DNA of 64,000 nt from Malikia spinosa (GTDB taxonomy: Bacteria > Pseudomonadota > Gammaproteobacteria > Burkholderiales > Burkholderiaceae_C), in contig NZ_PVLR01000012.1 in NCBI RefSeq assembly GCF_002980625.1, positions 1 through 64,000 on the forward strand, written 5' to 3'. Shown piece after piece: positions 1-8,317 of this stretch; positions within the stretch are counted from its first letter, which is position 1, and every line of letters begins with the position of its first letter. The notes beneath the pieces are model-generated. The model saw only the letters and a program-made list of their open reading frames with translations. It was not told the origin of the DNA and ran no database searches. The position numbers and the translations under genes are program-made.

Positions 1-101
1 TAGTTGTGTTAGCCGTTGTAATTTGCAAGTCCCCAGCGCTTCGCCCACCTGATTCAGAGCCGCCCGACTTCATCCCCTCCAGTCAGCGGCCCCGAACGCC
101 C

Positions 102-2009
102 TCACTCCACCGTCACGCTCTTGGCCAGGTTGCGCGGCTTGTCAACGTCGGTGCCCTTGGCCAGTGCCGTGTGGTAGGACAGCAGTTGCAGCGGCACCAC
201 ATGCAGGATCGGGCTCAGCACGCCGTAATGCTCGGGCATGCGGATCACGTTGACGCCTTCGCTGCTCTGGATCTGGGTGTCGGCATCGGCCAGCACATAC
301 AGCACGCCGCCGCGCGCGCGCACTTCCTGCATATTGCTCTTGAGCTTTTCCAGCAGCGCATCGTTGGGCGCCACCACCACCACCGGCATCGCGCTGGTCA
401 CCAGCGCCAGCGGACCATGCTTGAGCTCGCCGGCCGCATAGGCCTCGGCGTGGATGTAGGTGATCTCCTTGAGCTTCAAGGCCCCTTCGAGCGCGATCGG
501 GTAGTGCAGGCCGCGGCCCAGGAACAGCGCGTTCTCCTTCTGCGCGAAGGCCTCGGCCCACTGGATCAGCTGCGGCTCGAGCGCCAGCACCGACTGCAGT
601 GCGACCGGCAGATGCCGCATGTCCTTCAGGTGCCTTGCCTCGTCCTCGGCCGACAGCTTGCCCTTGGCCTGGGCCAGCGCCAGCGTCAGCAGGAACAGGC
701 CGGCGAGCTGGGTCGTGAAGGCCTTGGTGCTGGCGACGCCGATCTCGGCGCCGGCACGCGTGATGTAGGCCAGCTCGCACTCGCGCACCATGGCGCTGGT
801 CGCGACGTTGCAGATCGTCAGCGTGTGGGTCATGCCCAGGCTCTGCGCATGGCGCAGCGCGGCCAGCGTGTCGGCGGTCTCGCCGCTCTGGCTGATGGTC
901 ACGACCAGGGTCCTGGGATCGGGCACGCTGGTGCGGTAGCGGTATTCGCTCGCGATCTCGACCTGGGTCGGGATGCCCGCGATCTCCTCGAGCCAGTACT
1001 TGGCGGTGCAGCCGCTGTAGTAGCTGGTGCCGCAGGCCAGGATCAGCACCCGGTCGATCTCCTTGAACACGCGCCAGGCCGAGCCGGCCTGTTCACCCTG
1101 GCCGTCGAACAGCTCGGGGGCGATGCCCTCGATGCCTTCGAGCGTGTCGGCCACCGCGCGCGGCTGCTCGAAGATTTCCTTCTGCATGTAGTGGCGGTAG
1201 GGGCCGAGCTCGACCGCGCCGCTGTGGACCTGCACCGTCTTGACCGGACGCTGGCTGGCGTCCTGTGCCTGGCCGGCGCGGTCGAAGATCCAGTAGCGGC
1301 CCAGCTGCAGGTCGACCATGTCGCCCTCGGCCAGGTAGCAGATCTGGTCGGTCACGCCAGCCAGCGCCATCGCGTCGCTGGCCAGGAAATATTCGCCCTG
1401 GCCCACGCCCAGCACCAGCGGCGAGCCGGCGCGTGCGCCGACCACGCGGTGCGGCTCGTCCTTGTGCACGACGGCGATTGCGTAGGCGCCATGCAGTCGG
1501 GCCGTCGCGGTGCTGACGGCCTGGAACAGGTCGCCTTCGTACAGCGAGTCGACCAGATGCGCGATCACCTCGGTGTCGGTCTGGCTGTCGAAGACATAGC
1601 CACGGGCCTGCAACTCGGCGCGCAGTTCGTCATGGTTCTCGATGATGCCGTTGTGCACCAGCGCCACGCGGGCCGGGCGCTGTTGCGCCTGGGCACTGGG
1701 ACCGTGGCTGAAATGGGGATGGGCGTTGTGCACCGCCGGGGCGCCGTGGGTGGCCCAGCGCGTGTGTGCGATGCCGGTGCCGGCGACCAGCTGGTCCTGA
1801 TCGACCTGCTGTTGCAGTTCCGACACCCGAGCCGTGCTGCGGGCGCGGTCCAGACCGGCCTGGGCGCCGGCGGGCGCGCCATCGACCGTGGCGCCACGGT
1901 GCACCGCAACGCCGCAGGAGTCATAGCCTCGGTATTCGAGTCGCTGCAGACCCTGGACCAGCACCGGGACGATATTGCGCGTAGAGACTGCGCCGACGAT
2001 TCCACACAT
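102..2009 (-). CDS. glmS: Glutamine--fructose-6-phosphate aminotransferase (isomerizing)
   Basis: Makes glucosamine-6-phosphate from fructose-6-phosphate and glutamine, the first step towards UDP-GlcNAc for peptidoglycan and lipopolysaccharide; cytoplasmic. The product is 635 aa, close to the usual ~610. It begins MCGIVGAV, so Cys2 becomes the N-terminal nucleophile of the class II glutaminase domain (about residues 1-230). Two SIS isomerase domains follow (about 310-440 and 480-620; ACGTSYYSG and SQSGETADT are visible), and the protein ends with the family tail [13 protein letters not shown]. An in-frame TTG lies 12 bases upstream, but the ATG directly before CGIVG is needed for the Ntn mechanism and has a GAGGT ribosome-binding site 6 bases away. 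It is divergent from the Lrp-type gene; glmU lies just beyond that gene. Confidence 0.97.
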   Translation of the reverse strand: MCGIVGAVSTRNIVPVLVQGLQRLEYRGYDSCGVAVHRGATVDGAPAGAQAGLDRARSTARVSELQQQVDQDQLVAGTGIAHTRWATHGAPAVHNAHPHFSHGPSAQAQQRPARVALVHNGIIENHDELRAELQARGYVFDSQTDTEVIAHLVDSLYEGDLFQAVSTATARLHGAYAIAVVHKDEPHRVVGARAGSPLVLGVGQGEYFLASDAMALAGVTDQICYLAEGDMVDLQLGRYWIFDRAGQAQDASQRPVKTVQVHSGAVELGPYRHYMQKEIFEQPRAVADTLEGIEGIAPELFDGQGEQAGSAWRVFKEIDRVLILACGTSYYSGCTAKYWLEEIAGIPTQVEIASEYRYRTSVPDPRTLVVTISQSGETADTLAALRHAQSLGMTHTLTICNVATSAMVRECELAYITRAGAEIGVASTKAFTTQLAGLFLLTLALAQAKGKLSAEDEARHLKDMRHLPVALQSVLALEPQLIQWAEAFAQKENALFLGRGLHYPIALEGALKLKEITYIHAEAYAAGELKHGPLALVTSAMPVVVVAPNDALLEKLKSNMQEVRARGGVLYVLADADTQIQSSEGVNVIRMPEHYGVLSPILHVVPLQLLSYHTALAKGTDVDKPRNLAKSVTVE

Positions 2010-2030
2010 ATTTGACCTCAAATTACTTAG

Positions 2031-2097
2031 TAATCGATCATGCTAGCGGCACGGGCGAGAAATAAGCATGCAAATATTTGGCGGATTTGATCGATTA
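2031..2097. promoter_or_regulatory. Inverted repeat in the glmS/lrp divergent intergenic region
   Basis: TAATCGATCA (2031-2040) and its exact reverse complement TGATCGATTA (2088-2097) flank 47 bases in the 136-base gap between two divergent starts. The left arm runs into ATGC, and a GCATGC palindrome at 2066-2071 partly continues the symmetry. The gap is much more AT-rich than its surroundings. Lrp/AsnC proteins commonly bind AT-rich repeated sites and wrap DNA, so an operator for the adjacent regulator is the obvious reading. That is inference. Confidence 0.45.
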
Positions 2098-2145
2098 TTT
2101 CTTACCTTTGCGCAAGTGCAATATTCTTTTGATAGAGTCCATGCA

Positions 2146-2643
2146 ATGGAAGAATCTGTTTTTGATCAGCTCGACCTCAGGCTGCTGGCCGAACTGCAGC
2201 GCGATGCTTCGCGCTCGAATCAGGCCCTGGCCGAGAGCCTGGGTATTTCGCCCGCGACCAGCCTGCGCCGGGTGCGGCGCCTGGTCGAGTTGGGGGTGAT
2301 CGAGCGTCAGGTCGCGCTGCTGCAGCCCGACCGGCTGGCCGTCGTGCTGGGCCACGGCCTGACCGCGCTGGTCGAGGTCAGCCTGGACCGCCAGGGCCAG
2401 GAGCAGCTCGACGCTTTCGAGGCCTGCGCCGTCGCCGACGCGGCGGTGCAGCAATGCTGGCGCGTCAGCCCGGGGCCGGATTTCGTGCTGGTGGTCGCGG
2501 TGTGCGACATGCCGGGCTACCAGGCCTTGGCCCAGCGCCTGTTCACCCAGGATGCGAACGTGCGCAATGTGCGCGCCTTCTTCAGCCTCAAGCGCGCCAA
2601 GTTCGAACCAGCCCAGCCGCTGCCGGATCGATGGCGCGGCTGA
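2146..2643 (+). CDS. Lrp/AsnC family transcriptional regulator
   Basis: A 165-residue feast/famine regulator. The N-terminal winged helix-turn-helix is at about residues 8-60 (DQLDLRLLAELQRDASRSN, then ALAESLGISPATSLRRVRRL). A RAM/AsnC ligand-sensing domain occupies about 75-150. An in-frame ATG 78 bases upstream would add a 26-residue extension not seen in the family, so the ATG before EESVFDQLD was chosen. It is divergent from glmS and convergent with glmU. The position suggests, without proving, that it senses an amino acid or amino sugar and acts on glmS and itself. Confidence 0.9.
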   Translation: MEESVFDQLDLRLLAELQRDASRSNQALAESLGISPATSLRRVRRLVELGVIERQVALLQPDRLAVVLGHGLTALVEVSLDRQGQEQLDAFEACAVADAAVQQCWRVSPGPDFVLVVAVCDMPGYQALAQRLFTQDANVRNVRAFFSLKRAKFEPAQPLPDRWRG

Positions 2644-2675
2644 AGTCCAGGCTGTAGCGGGGCTTCAGCCCTTTT
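2638..2675 (+). terminator. Probable terminator after the Lrp-type gene
   Basis: GGCTGAAG (2638-2645) pairs perfectly with CTTCAGCC (2663-2670) and is followed by CTTTTGCTTG. The left arm overlaps the stop codon of the regulator and the right arm overlaps the end of glmU. The 17-base loop is long and the T-run short, so efficiency is uncertain. In the minus direction no T-run follows, so it should not terminate glmU. Confidence 0.45.
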
Positions 2676-4065
2676 GCTTGCTCGGGCGCTGCCAGTTCGC
2701 GACGCTGAGCTGCTTGCCGCGCGCCACTGTCAGCGCGCCTGCCGGCGTGTCCTTGGTCACGGTCGAACCGCCGCCCACCGTGCCACCCGCACCGATCGTG
2801 ACCGGCGCGACCAGTACGCAGTTGCTGCCGACATGGACGTCGGCCTCGATCACGGTGCGGTGCTTGTAGGCGCCGTCGTAGTTGGCCGTGATGCTGCCGG
2901 CGCCGTAGTTGACGCGTTCGCCGACATCGGCATCGCCCAGATAGGCCAGGTGGTTCGCCTTTGAGCCGTCGGCCATGACCGAGTTCTTGACCTCGACGAA
3001 GTTGCCGATATGCACCTCGCGTCCCAGTTGCGCGCCGGGGCGCAGGCGCGCGAACGGGCCGATCAGCGCACCTGCGCCGACGCTGACGCCGGCCTTCTCG
3101 CCGTCGATATGCGTGAACGGGTGGATCACCGCGCCGGCACCGAGGGTCGCGTTGGCAATCACGCAGTTGGCGCCGATGCGCACGCCTTCGCCGAGCTCGA
3201 CCCGACCCTCGAAGATGCAGTTGACATCGATCTCGACATCCTGGCCGCAGACCAGCTCGCCGCGCAGGTCGAAGCGCGCCGGGTCGGCCAGGCGCACGCC
3301 CGCGACCATCAGCTCGTCGGCGCAGCGGCGCTGGTAGGCGCGCTCGAGCTCGGCCAGCTGGGCCGGGCTGTTGACGCCGGCGACCTGCACCGCGTCGCTG
3401 ATCCGGTGTCCGAGCACGCGCGCGCCGTCGGCCACCGCGAACTTCACGATGTCGGTCAGGTAGTACTCGTTCTGGGCGTTGCGGTTGTCGAGTCGCGCCA
3501 GCCAGCCGCGCAGCAGCCGGGTCGGCACCGCCATGATGCCGCTGTAGATCTCGGTGATGCGGTGCTGCTCATCCGTCGCATCCTTGTGCTCGACGATGGC
3601 CTGCACGTCGCCGATCGCGTTGCGCACGATGCGGCCGTAGCCGGTCGGGTCGGCCATCTCCAGCGTCAGCAGCGCCAGGTGTTCGCCAGCGCAGACCTGC
3701 AGCAGCGCTTGCAGCGTCTCAGGCCGGGTCAGCGGCACATCGCCCGACAGCACCAGCGTGATGCCGTCATCAGCCAGCACCGGCAGTGCCTGCTGTACCG
3801 CGTGACCGGTGCCGAGCTGAGGCTCCTGGCGCACGAAGTTCAGCGCCAGCTGCGCGCTGGCCAGCGGGGCCAGGGCGGTCTCGACCTGTTCGGCGCCGTG
3901 GCCGGTGATCACCACCGCCTGGCGTGCCTCGATCCGGGTCGCGCAGTCGATCACATGGGCCGACAGGGCCCGCCCCGCCAGGCGCTGCAGCACCTTGGGG
4001 CTTTTGCTTTTCATGCGCGTACCCTTGCCGGCCGCCATGATCACTACATCCACGGGAAAGCTCAT
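2665..4065 (-). CDS. glmU: Bifunctional GlcNAc-1-phosphate uridyltransferase / glucosamine-1-phosphate acetyltransferase
   Basis: Catalyses the last two steps to UDP-GlcNAc: acetylation of glucosamine-1-phosphate, then uridylyl transfer. 466 aa, the normal length. The N-terminal pyrophosphorylase domain has the signature MAAGKGTRMKSKSPKVLQ at residues 10-27. The C-terminal left-handed beta-helix (about 250-450) is built of hexapeptide repeats. It includes the acetyltransferase region HLAYLGDADVGERVNYGAGS with the catalytic His, and NYDGAYKHRT. It lies on the same strand as glmS but is separated from it by the opposite-strand regulator, and it follows lapD by 72 bases. GlmU supplies the pathway begun by GlmS. 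Confidence 0.97.
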   Translation of the reverse strand: MSFPVDVVIMAAGKGTRMKSKSPKVLQRLAGRALSAHVIDCATRIEARQAVVITGHGAEQVETALAPLASAQLALNFVRQEPQLGTGHAVQQALPVLADDGITLVLSGDVPLTRPETLQALLQVCAGEHLALLTLEMADPTGYGRIVRNAIGDVQAIVEHKDATDEQHRITEIYSGIMAVPTRLLRGWLARLDNRNAQNEYYLTDIVKFAVADGARVLGHRISDAVQVAGVNSPAQLAELERAYQRRCADELMVAGVRLADPARFDLRGELVCGQDVEIDVNCIFEGRVELGEGVRIGANCVIANATLGAGAVIHPFTHIDGEKAGVSVGAGALIGPFARLRPGAQLGREVHIGNFVEVKNSVMADGSKANHLAYLGDADVGERVNYGAGSITANYDGAYKHRTVIEADVHVGSNCVLVAPVTIGAGGTVGGGSTVTKDTPAGALTVARGKQLSVANWQRPSKQKG

Positions 4066-4137
4066 AAAAACTCCAGAAACACGTCAAGTTGACGCTATTC
4101 TGTGATTATCCATCGGCTTTCACGGCGATTTCTTGAC

Positions 4138-6054
4138 TCAGACCTGATCGGTGCGCCTGACTCCGGGGCCGGTCATGCCGTCGAAGCCGAGTTTTTCCAG
4201 CAGCGCCAGGTCCTGCCCCTGCTCGACCCCGGCGGCAATCACCAGCATGCCCAGCGTATGCGCCATCGTGCAGAGTCCGGTCAGGAATTCCTGATTGCCG
4301 CTGTGGCTGCCGATGCCGCGCACATAGCCTGGGTCGACCTTGATGTAGTCGAGTCCGAGGCTGGCGAGCTTGCCGCTCTCTAGGAAGTTCTGGCCGAAAT
4401 ACTTGATGCCGACGCGGCAGCCCAGCGACTTGAGCCGCTGCGTCAGGTCCTGGAAGGCCTCGAAATGGCGCGCGACACCGAATTCCGGCACCTCGAACAG
4501 CAGTCGCACCCGCAGCGCCGGCTGGGCCTGCAGCAACTCGCCGAGTTGATTGCGGAAGCTGAAGTCGGTGATCGATTCGGACGACAGGTTGACCGCCATG
4601 TCGCCGCTCGACCCGCGCAGGCCGTTGAGCGCCATCCGCACGACCTCGAGGTCGATCGGTGCGGTCAGCTTGAGCTTGGCCGCCATCGGCAGGAAGTCCC
4701 CGGCTGTCAGCAGCGGGGCAGCCGTTTCGGTCTGCAGCCGCAGCGAGCCCTCGCGGTGCAGCAACTGGCCCTGCGCGCCCTTGACGACCGGGAACCAGGC
4801 CAGGCTCAGTCGCCCGACCCGGATCGCATCCGTCAGCAGCGAGCGCCATTGCTCGGCCGGTATGGTGAGCTTGTTGCTGCCTTCCTCGGGGGCATGCCAG
4901 TTGTTCTGGCCCTTGGCTTGCGCCTGTGCCAGGGCCTGGTCGGCCTGGGCCAGCAGTTCGCCCAGGCTCTGGTGGCGTTGATAGCGCACCGCCACCAGGT
5001 GGAACAGGTCAGGGCATTTGGCCTGCCATTGCGGCAGCCAGTCTTGCAGCAGCCTGGCGTGCAGGGTCTGGGCCGCCTGGGCGGCTGAATCCTGGCTCGG
5101 ATAGACCACGGCGAATTCGCCGCCCTTGAGCCGGCCGGCGTAATCCTGCTGACCGTCGTGCAACAGGTCTCCGAGCGACCTGAGCAGCCGGTCGGCCCCC
5201 TGATGGCCCAGCTTGTCATTGAGTTTGTTGAGGTCATCGAGCCGGATGATGACCAGGCTGCCGGTGGAGCCATGCTGCTCGCCGCTCATGATTTCGCCCA
5301 GCTGCGAGAGGAAATATTCCCGATTCGCCAGTCCGGTGACCGCATCGTGGTTGACCCGGTCGCGCAGGGTTTCGAGGCGTTGCGCCTCCTCGGCGAACAT
5401 GGTTTTCAGCAGGCCGACCATATGGTTCATGGCGCGCGTGACGGCGCGCAATTCGGGTGTGCGCGGTTCGTTCACGGTCTTGAAGCGCCGCTCGGCCAGC
5501 GCCTGTGCCTGTGCCACCACGTCGAGCAGTGGCCGGGTGATGAAGCGCAGCAGCGTCATGCCGAGCAAGCCGGTCAGCAGGCCGCCGAGCAGGAACCAGA
5601 TCAGCAGCTGGCGCGTGCCGTCCCACAGGCTCTTGTAGGCGTATTGGTCGTGGCTGGCCAGCGTCAGGGTGCCGTACTGCTTCCAGCCTTCCTGGATCAG
5701 GGCCTGGCCATTCTGCACCCGCAGCGGGATCAGGTTGACGAACCATTGCGGCACATCCACCGCTTTGCCTTCGTAGTTCTTCTCGATCAGGGTCTGGCCG
5801 CTCGGCGCAACGATCCGGATGAAGCGGTAGTGACCGATGTCGAACTGCGACGACACCATCAGCTCAAGCGTCGGCGGGTCCTTTTCCATCTGGCTCAGCG
5901 ACAGCGCGAGCGAGGTCGCGTTGTCGATGTTCTTGATCTGCAGCTGCTGCTCCAGATATTGCCGCGAAGAATAGACATTGACCACCAGGCTGATGCCAAA
6001 GGCCGATAACATGACCAGCGTGATGGCCAACCAGAGTTGTTTGACGAGTGACAT
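4138..6054 (-). CDS. lapD: LapD-like c-di-GMP receptor with degenerate GGDEF and EAL domains
   Basis: An inner-membrane receptor that, when bound to c-di-GMP, sequesters the periplasmic protease LapG and so keeps LapA-type adhesins on the surface. The 638-aa product has TM1 at about residues 7-27, a periplasmic LapD/MoxY-like domain, TM2 at about 149-172, a HAMP-like stretch, GGDEF near 250-395 and EAL near 405-638. Both catalytic motifs are changed: KGGEF near residue 310 instead of GGDEF, and EGSLR near 434 instead of EALLR. This fits a receptor rather than an enzyme. The start before SLVKQLW matches known LapD N-termini and has GGAGAGG upstream. An ATG 30 bases earlier overlaps the lapG stop and remains possible. 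Confidence 0.9.
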   Translation of the reverse strand: MSLVKQLWLAITLVMLSAFGISLVVNVYSSRQYLEQQLQIKNIDNATSLALSLSQMEKDPPTLELMVSSQFDIGHYRFIRIVAPSGQTLIEKNYEGKAVDVPQWFVNLIPLRVQNGQALIQEGWKQYGTLTLASHDQYAYKSLWDGTRQLLIWFLLGGLLTGLLGMTLLRFITRPLLDVVAQAQALAERRFKTVNEPRTPELRAVTRAMNHMVGLLKTMFAEEAQRLETLRDRVNHDAVTGLANREYFLSQLGEIMSGEQHGSTGSLVIIRLDDLNKLNDKLGHQGADRLLRSLGDLLHDGQQDYAGRLKGGEFAVVYPSQDSAAQAAQTLHARLLQDWLPQWQAKCPDLFHLVAVRYQRHQSLGELLAQADQALAQAQAKGQNNWHAPEEGSNKLTIPAEQWRSLLTDAIRVGRLSLAWFPVVKGAQGQLLHREGSLRLQTETAAPLLTAGDFLPMAAKLKLTAPIDLEVVRMALNGLRGSSGDMAVNLSSESITDFSFRNQLGELLQAQPALRVRLLFEVPEFGVARHFEAFQDLTQRLKSLGCRVGIKYFGQNFLESGKLASLGLDYIKVDPGYVRGIGSHSGNQEFLTGLCTMAHTLGMLVIAAGVEQGQDLALLEKLGFDGMTGPGVRRTDQV

Positions 6055-6080
6055 CGAGGCCTCTCCGTTGCTTGCTGCTG

Positions 6081-6791
6081 TCATAACTGTATGCCGTCGA
6101 TCTTGATCCGGTCCAGCACGTCGCGCCAGCGCGACAGTCTGGCCGTTGGGTCTGCGCCTAGGTTGGGTGCACCTGGCACCCAGAGCCCCTGGCTATTGAA
6201 GCTGAAAATTGGTGTCAGGTCGGTGCGCGCGGCTGCCGGCCGGATCGAGTTCAACAGGCTGTCGAGAATGATCGGATCGCCCGCCGGGTCGACGTAATAA
6301 CCCAACACCATATGCGCCTCGGTGTTGAGGATCAAGCTGCCGCCAAAGCGTGCCCGCACGTAGATCAGGCGCAGCTTGTCGTTGGGTACGCCCAACATCA
6401 ATAGTGAAATGTACTTGGCGATCGCGAAATCCTCGCAGTCGCCCTGTGCTCGGCCAATGAATTCAAGCGGTGTCGCCCAGTAGTCGGGCATGCCCCAGAC
6501 CGCCTGGTCGGCATTGAAGCGGATGCGGCGGTTGAAGAATTGGTTGACCGCCTTGAGCTTCTCGTCATCGGGCAGCGCGCGCGACTCCTCGAGCATGTGA
6601 CGCCAGCTGATCACGGTCTCGGTGGCCGGCTGACCATAGCGCTGCTGCGCCAGCAGCTGCAGACGATCGAGCCCCGGTTGCGCCAGCGTCCAGCCCAGCC
6701 CGGCTGCCAGCACCAGGCTGATCAGCCTGACGGGCAGATGGCCTGCCAACGCACTGAGCATGGTCAGGAGGTAGAGATTCAGATTGCGCAT
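6081..6791 (-). CDS. lapG: LapG-like periplasmic cysteine protease (bacterial transglutaminase-like)
   Basis: Cleaves the N-terminal anchor of RTX adhesins of the LapA type when c-di-GMP falls. 236 aa. A hydrophobic N-terminal segment (about residues 18-37) should export it. The catalytic triad can be read as Cys119 (RAQGDCEDFAIAKY), His160 (TEAHMVLGYY) and Asp177 (IILDSLLNS). It lies immediately upstream of lapD on the same strand, the usual pairing. No LapA-like adhesin or type I secretion gene lies in the window, so the substrate must be encoded elsewhere. Confidence 0.92.
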   Translation of the reverse strand: MRNLNLYLLTMLSALAGHLPVRLISLVLAAGLGWTLAQPGLDRLQLLAQQRYGQPATETVISWRHMLEESRALPDDEKLKAVNQFFNRRIRFNADQAVWGMPDYWATPLEFIGRAQGDCEDFAIAKYISLLMLGVPNDKLRLIYVRARFGGSLILNTEAHMVLGYYVDPAGDPIILDSLLNSIRPAAARTDLTPIFSFNSQGLWVPGAPNLGADPTARLSRWRDVLDRIKIDGIQL

Positions 6792-6862
6792 TGAAGCGGT
6801 ATCCTAGCCGCCTTTTCGTACTAGGCCTGCTGAAATTTGCTATCGGGATCTGCTACCGGGCG

Positions 6863-7099
6863 CTAGTCGCTGATCTGCAGCAGTGCTTCGTCCCGCCAGT
6901 AAGCCATGGCGGTGAAATAGCCCTCCCAGACGCAGCCGTTGCAGCCGCGGCCGCAGCAGCTGGTCGGTTCGGGCGGTGGCTCGCGCAATTCGACGCCGCA
7001 GCGGCTGGCGAGCGTGCGCGCCATCGTGATCGCTGCCTGGGCGCAGGCCAGATCGGTGATGGGCAATGCGCCCAGGTGGGCGGCGGTGTAGTGGCTCAT
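6863..7099 (-). CDS. Small oxidoreductase-like domain protein
   Basis: A 78-residue protein with the cysteine-rich core CCGRGCNGCVWEGYFTAMAY (Cys48, 49, 53, 56) and the following WRDEA, characteristic of the Pfam oxidoreductase-like N-terminal family. The family is usually found as a short stand-alone bacterial protein or attached to mitochondrial proteins; its biochemical role is unknown to me. Cysteine spacing suggests metal or Fe-S binding, which is inference. It lies 9 bases downstream of slyX on the same strand and is probably cotranscribed with slyX and the dehydrogenase. Confidence 0.8.
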   Translation of the reverse strand: MSHYTAAHLGALPITDLACAQAAITMARTLASRCGVELREPPPEPTSCCGRGCNGCVWEGYFTAMAYWRDEALLQISD

Positions 7100-7108
7100 G
7101 CCGGGTAT

Positions 7109-7327
7109 TCAATAGTGGGGTGGCAGCTCGTCGCGCAGGCTGCGAAAGGTCGGCGTCGCGTTGTCGCTCCACTGACCGCGCAGCGCGGCGAGCTCGAGTT
7201 GCAGCTGCTCGATCTGGCGCTGCTGCCGGTAGACCAGCTCGTTGAGCCGGTCGAGCAGGTCGTCAGCGAAGCTGACCTTGATCTCGAGCTCGGCCAGCCG
7301 GTCCTCGGTTCGCGGGTCGGCGCTCAT
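7109..7327 (-). CDS. slyX: SlyX family protein
   Basis: A 72-residue mostly helical, coiled-coil protein: RLAELEIKVSFADDLLDRLN followed by ELVYRQQRQIEQLQLELAAL, with the conserved C-terminus LRDELPPHY. These are the two conserved ends of SlyX. The real gene is hidden as the tail of a much longer open frame antisense to nothing real; the ATG at 7327 gives the family length. Its start overlaps the stop of the upstream dehydrogenase by one base (TGATG), so translational coupling is likely. Function is not established; in enterobacteria it neighbours slyD, which is not present here. Confidence 0.88.
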   Translation of the reverse strand: MSADPRTEDRLAELEIKVSFADDLLDRLNELVYRQQRQIEQLQLELAALRGQWSDNATPTFRSLRDELPPHY

Positions 7328-8178
7328 CAGTAGGCGTAGACGCCGTGACCGCTCTTGCGGCCCAGGCGACCGGCCGCCACCATTTCCTTCAGCAGCGGAC
7401 TCGCGCGGTACTTGCTGTCCTTGAACTCGTCGAAGTAGACGTTCATGATCGCCAGGCAGGTGTCCAGGCCGATCATGTCGGCCAGCGCCAGCGGGCCGAT
7501 CGGATGGTTGCAGCCCAGCTTCATGCCGGCATCGATGTCCTCGGCCGAAGCCACGCCCTCGGCCAGCACGAAGAAGGCCTCGTTGATCATCGGCACCAGG
7601 ATGCGGTTGACCACGAAGCCCGGCGCGTTGCGCACGCTGACCGGAGTCTTGCCCAGGCGCAGCGCCAGTTCGCGCACCGCGTCGTGCGTCGCGTCGCTGG
7701 TCTGCAGGCCGCGGATCACCTCGACCAGCGCCATCAGCGGCACCGGGTTGAAGAAATGCATGCCGATGAAGCGTTCGGCGCGCGCGGTCACGGCCGCGAG
7801 CTGGGTGATGCTGATCGAGCTGGTGTTGGTCGCGATCAGGGTCTCGGCCGGCAGCAGCCCGTCGAGCTGGCGCAGGATCTTGATCTTGAGCTCGAGGTTC
7901 TCGGTTGCGGCCTCGATCACGAGGTCGGCGCTCTTGAGCGCCTCGTAGTCCGTCGTGCCCTGCACGCGGGCCAGTGCGGCATCGCGGTCGGCGGCGCTCA
8001 GCTTGTCCTTCTTGACCAGCCGCTCCAGGCTGGACTGGAGGGCGGCGAGGCCTTTTTGCACCGCGGCTTCGCTGATGTCGACCATCACGGCGCGGATGCC
8101 GCTGACGGCACATGCCTGTGCGATGCCATTGCCCATGGTGCCGGCACCTACGATGCCGACGGTTTGTATGCTGCTCAT
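7327..8178 (-). CDS. 3-hydroxybutyryl-CoA / 3-hydroxyacyl-CoA dehydrogenase
   Basis: NAD-dependent oxidation of 3-hydroxyacyl-CoA in fatty-acid or aromatic degradation, or the reverse towards hydroxybutyryl-CoA. 283 aa, typical of the single-function Hbd/PaaH type. The Rossmann motif GIVGAGTMGNGIAQ is at residues 7-20, the catalytic histidine sits in GMHFFNPVPLMALVEVI, and the dimerization domain carries GFVVNRILVPMINEAFF. The start is the ATG before SSIQTV; a longer in-frame extension has no family counterpart. It heads a tight three-gene run with slyX and the small cysteine-rich gene. Confidence 0.93.
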   Translation of the reverse strand: MSSIQTVGIVGAGTMGNGIAQACAVSGIRAVMVDISEAAVQKGLAALQSSLERLVKKDKLSAADRDAALARVQGTTDYEALKSADLVIEAATENLELKIKILRQLDGLLPAETLIATNTSSISITQLAAVTARAERFIGMHFFNPVPLMALVEVIRGLQTSDATHDAVRELALRLGKTPVSVRNAPGFVVNRILVPMINEAFFVLAEGVASAEDIDAGMKLGCNHPIGPLALADMIGLDTCLAIMNVYFDEFKDSKYRASPLLKEMVAAGRLGRKSGHGVYAY

Positions 8179-8317
8179 GGAGGTTCCTGCAAGAAGGTGG
8201 GACTGATCAAAGGGCAAATTATGCCGGCTGGACCTGTAGCCTTTCTGACCGAAGTCGGGTCGAGCCTGGCCCGCCGGCCCTCTTGACCACCGTCCAGCCA
8301 CGAAAGGCAGCCGCTCC

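Noticed and set aside
6-2015. 669-codon plus-strand open frame opposite glmS
   Set aside because: His/Gln/Leu/Ala-rich, no recognisable domain, and exactly antisense to a complete glmS; a codon-bias shadow of a high-GC gene.
7109-8113. 334-codon minus-strand frame ending in slyX
   Set aside because: Only its last 72 codons match SlyX; the rest is an out-of-frame reading of the dehydrogenase gene, so only the short gene is kept.
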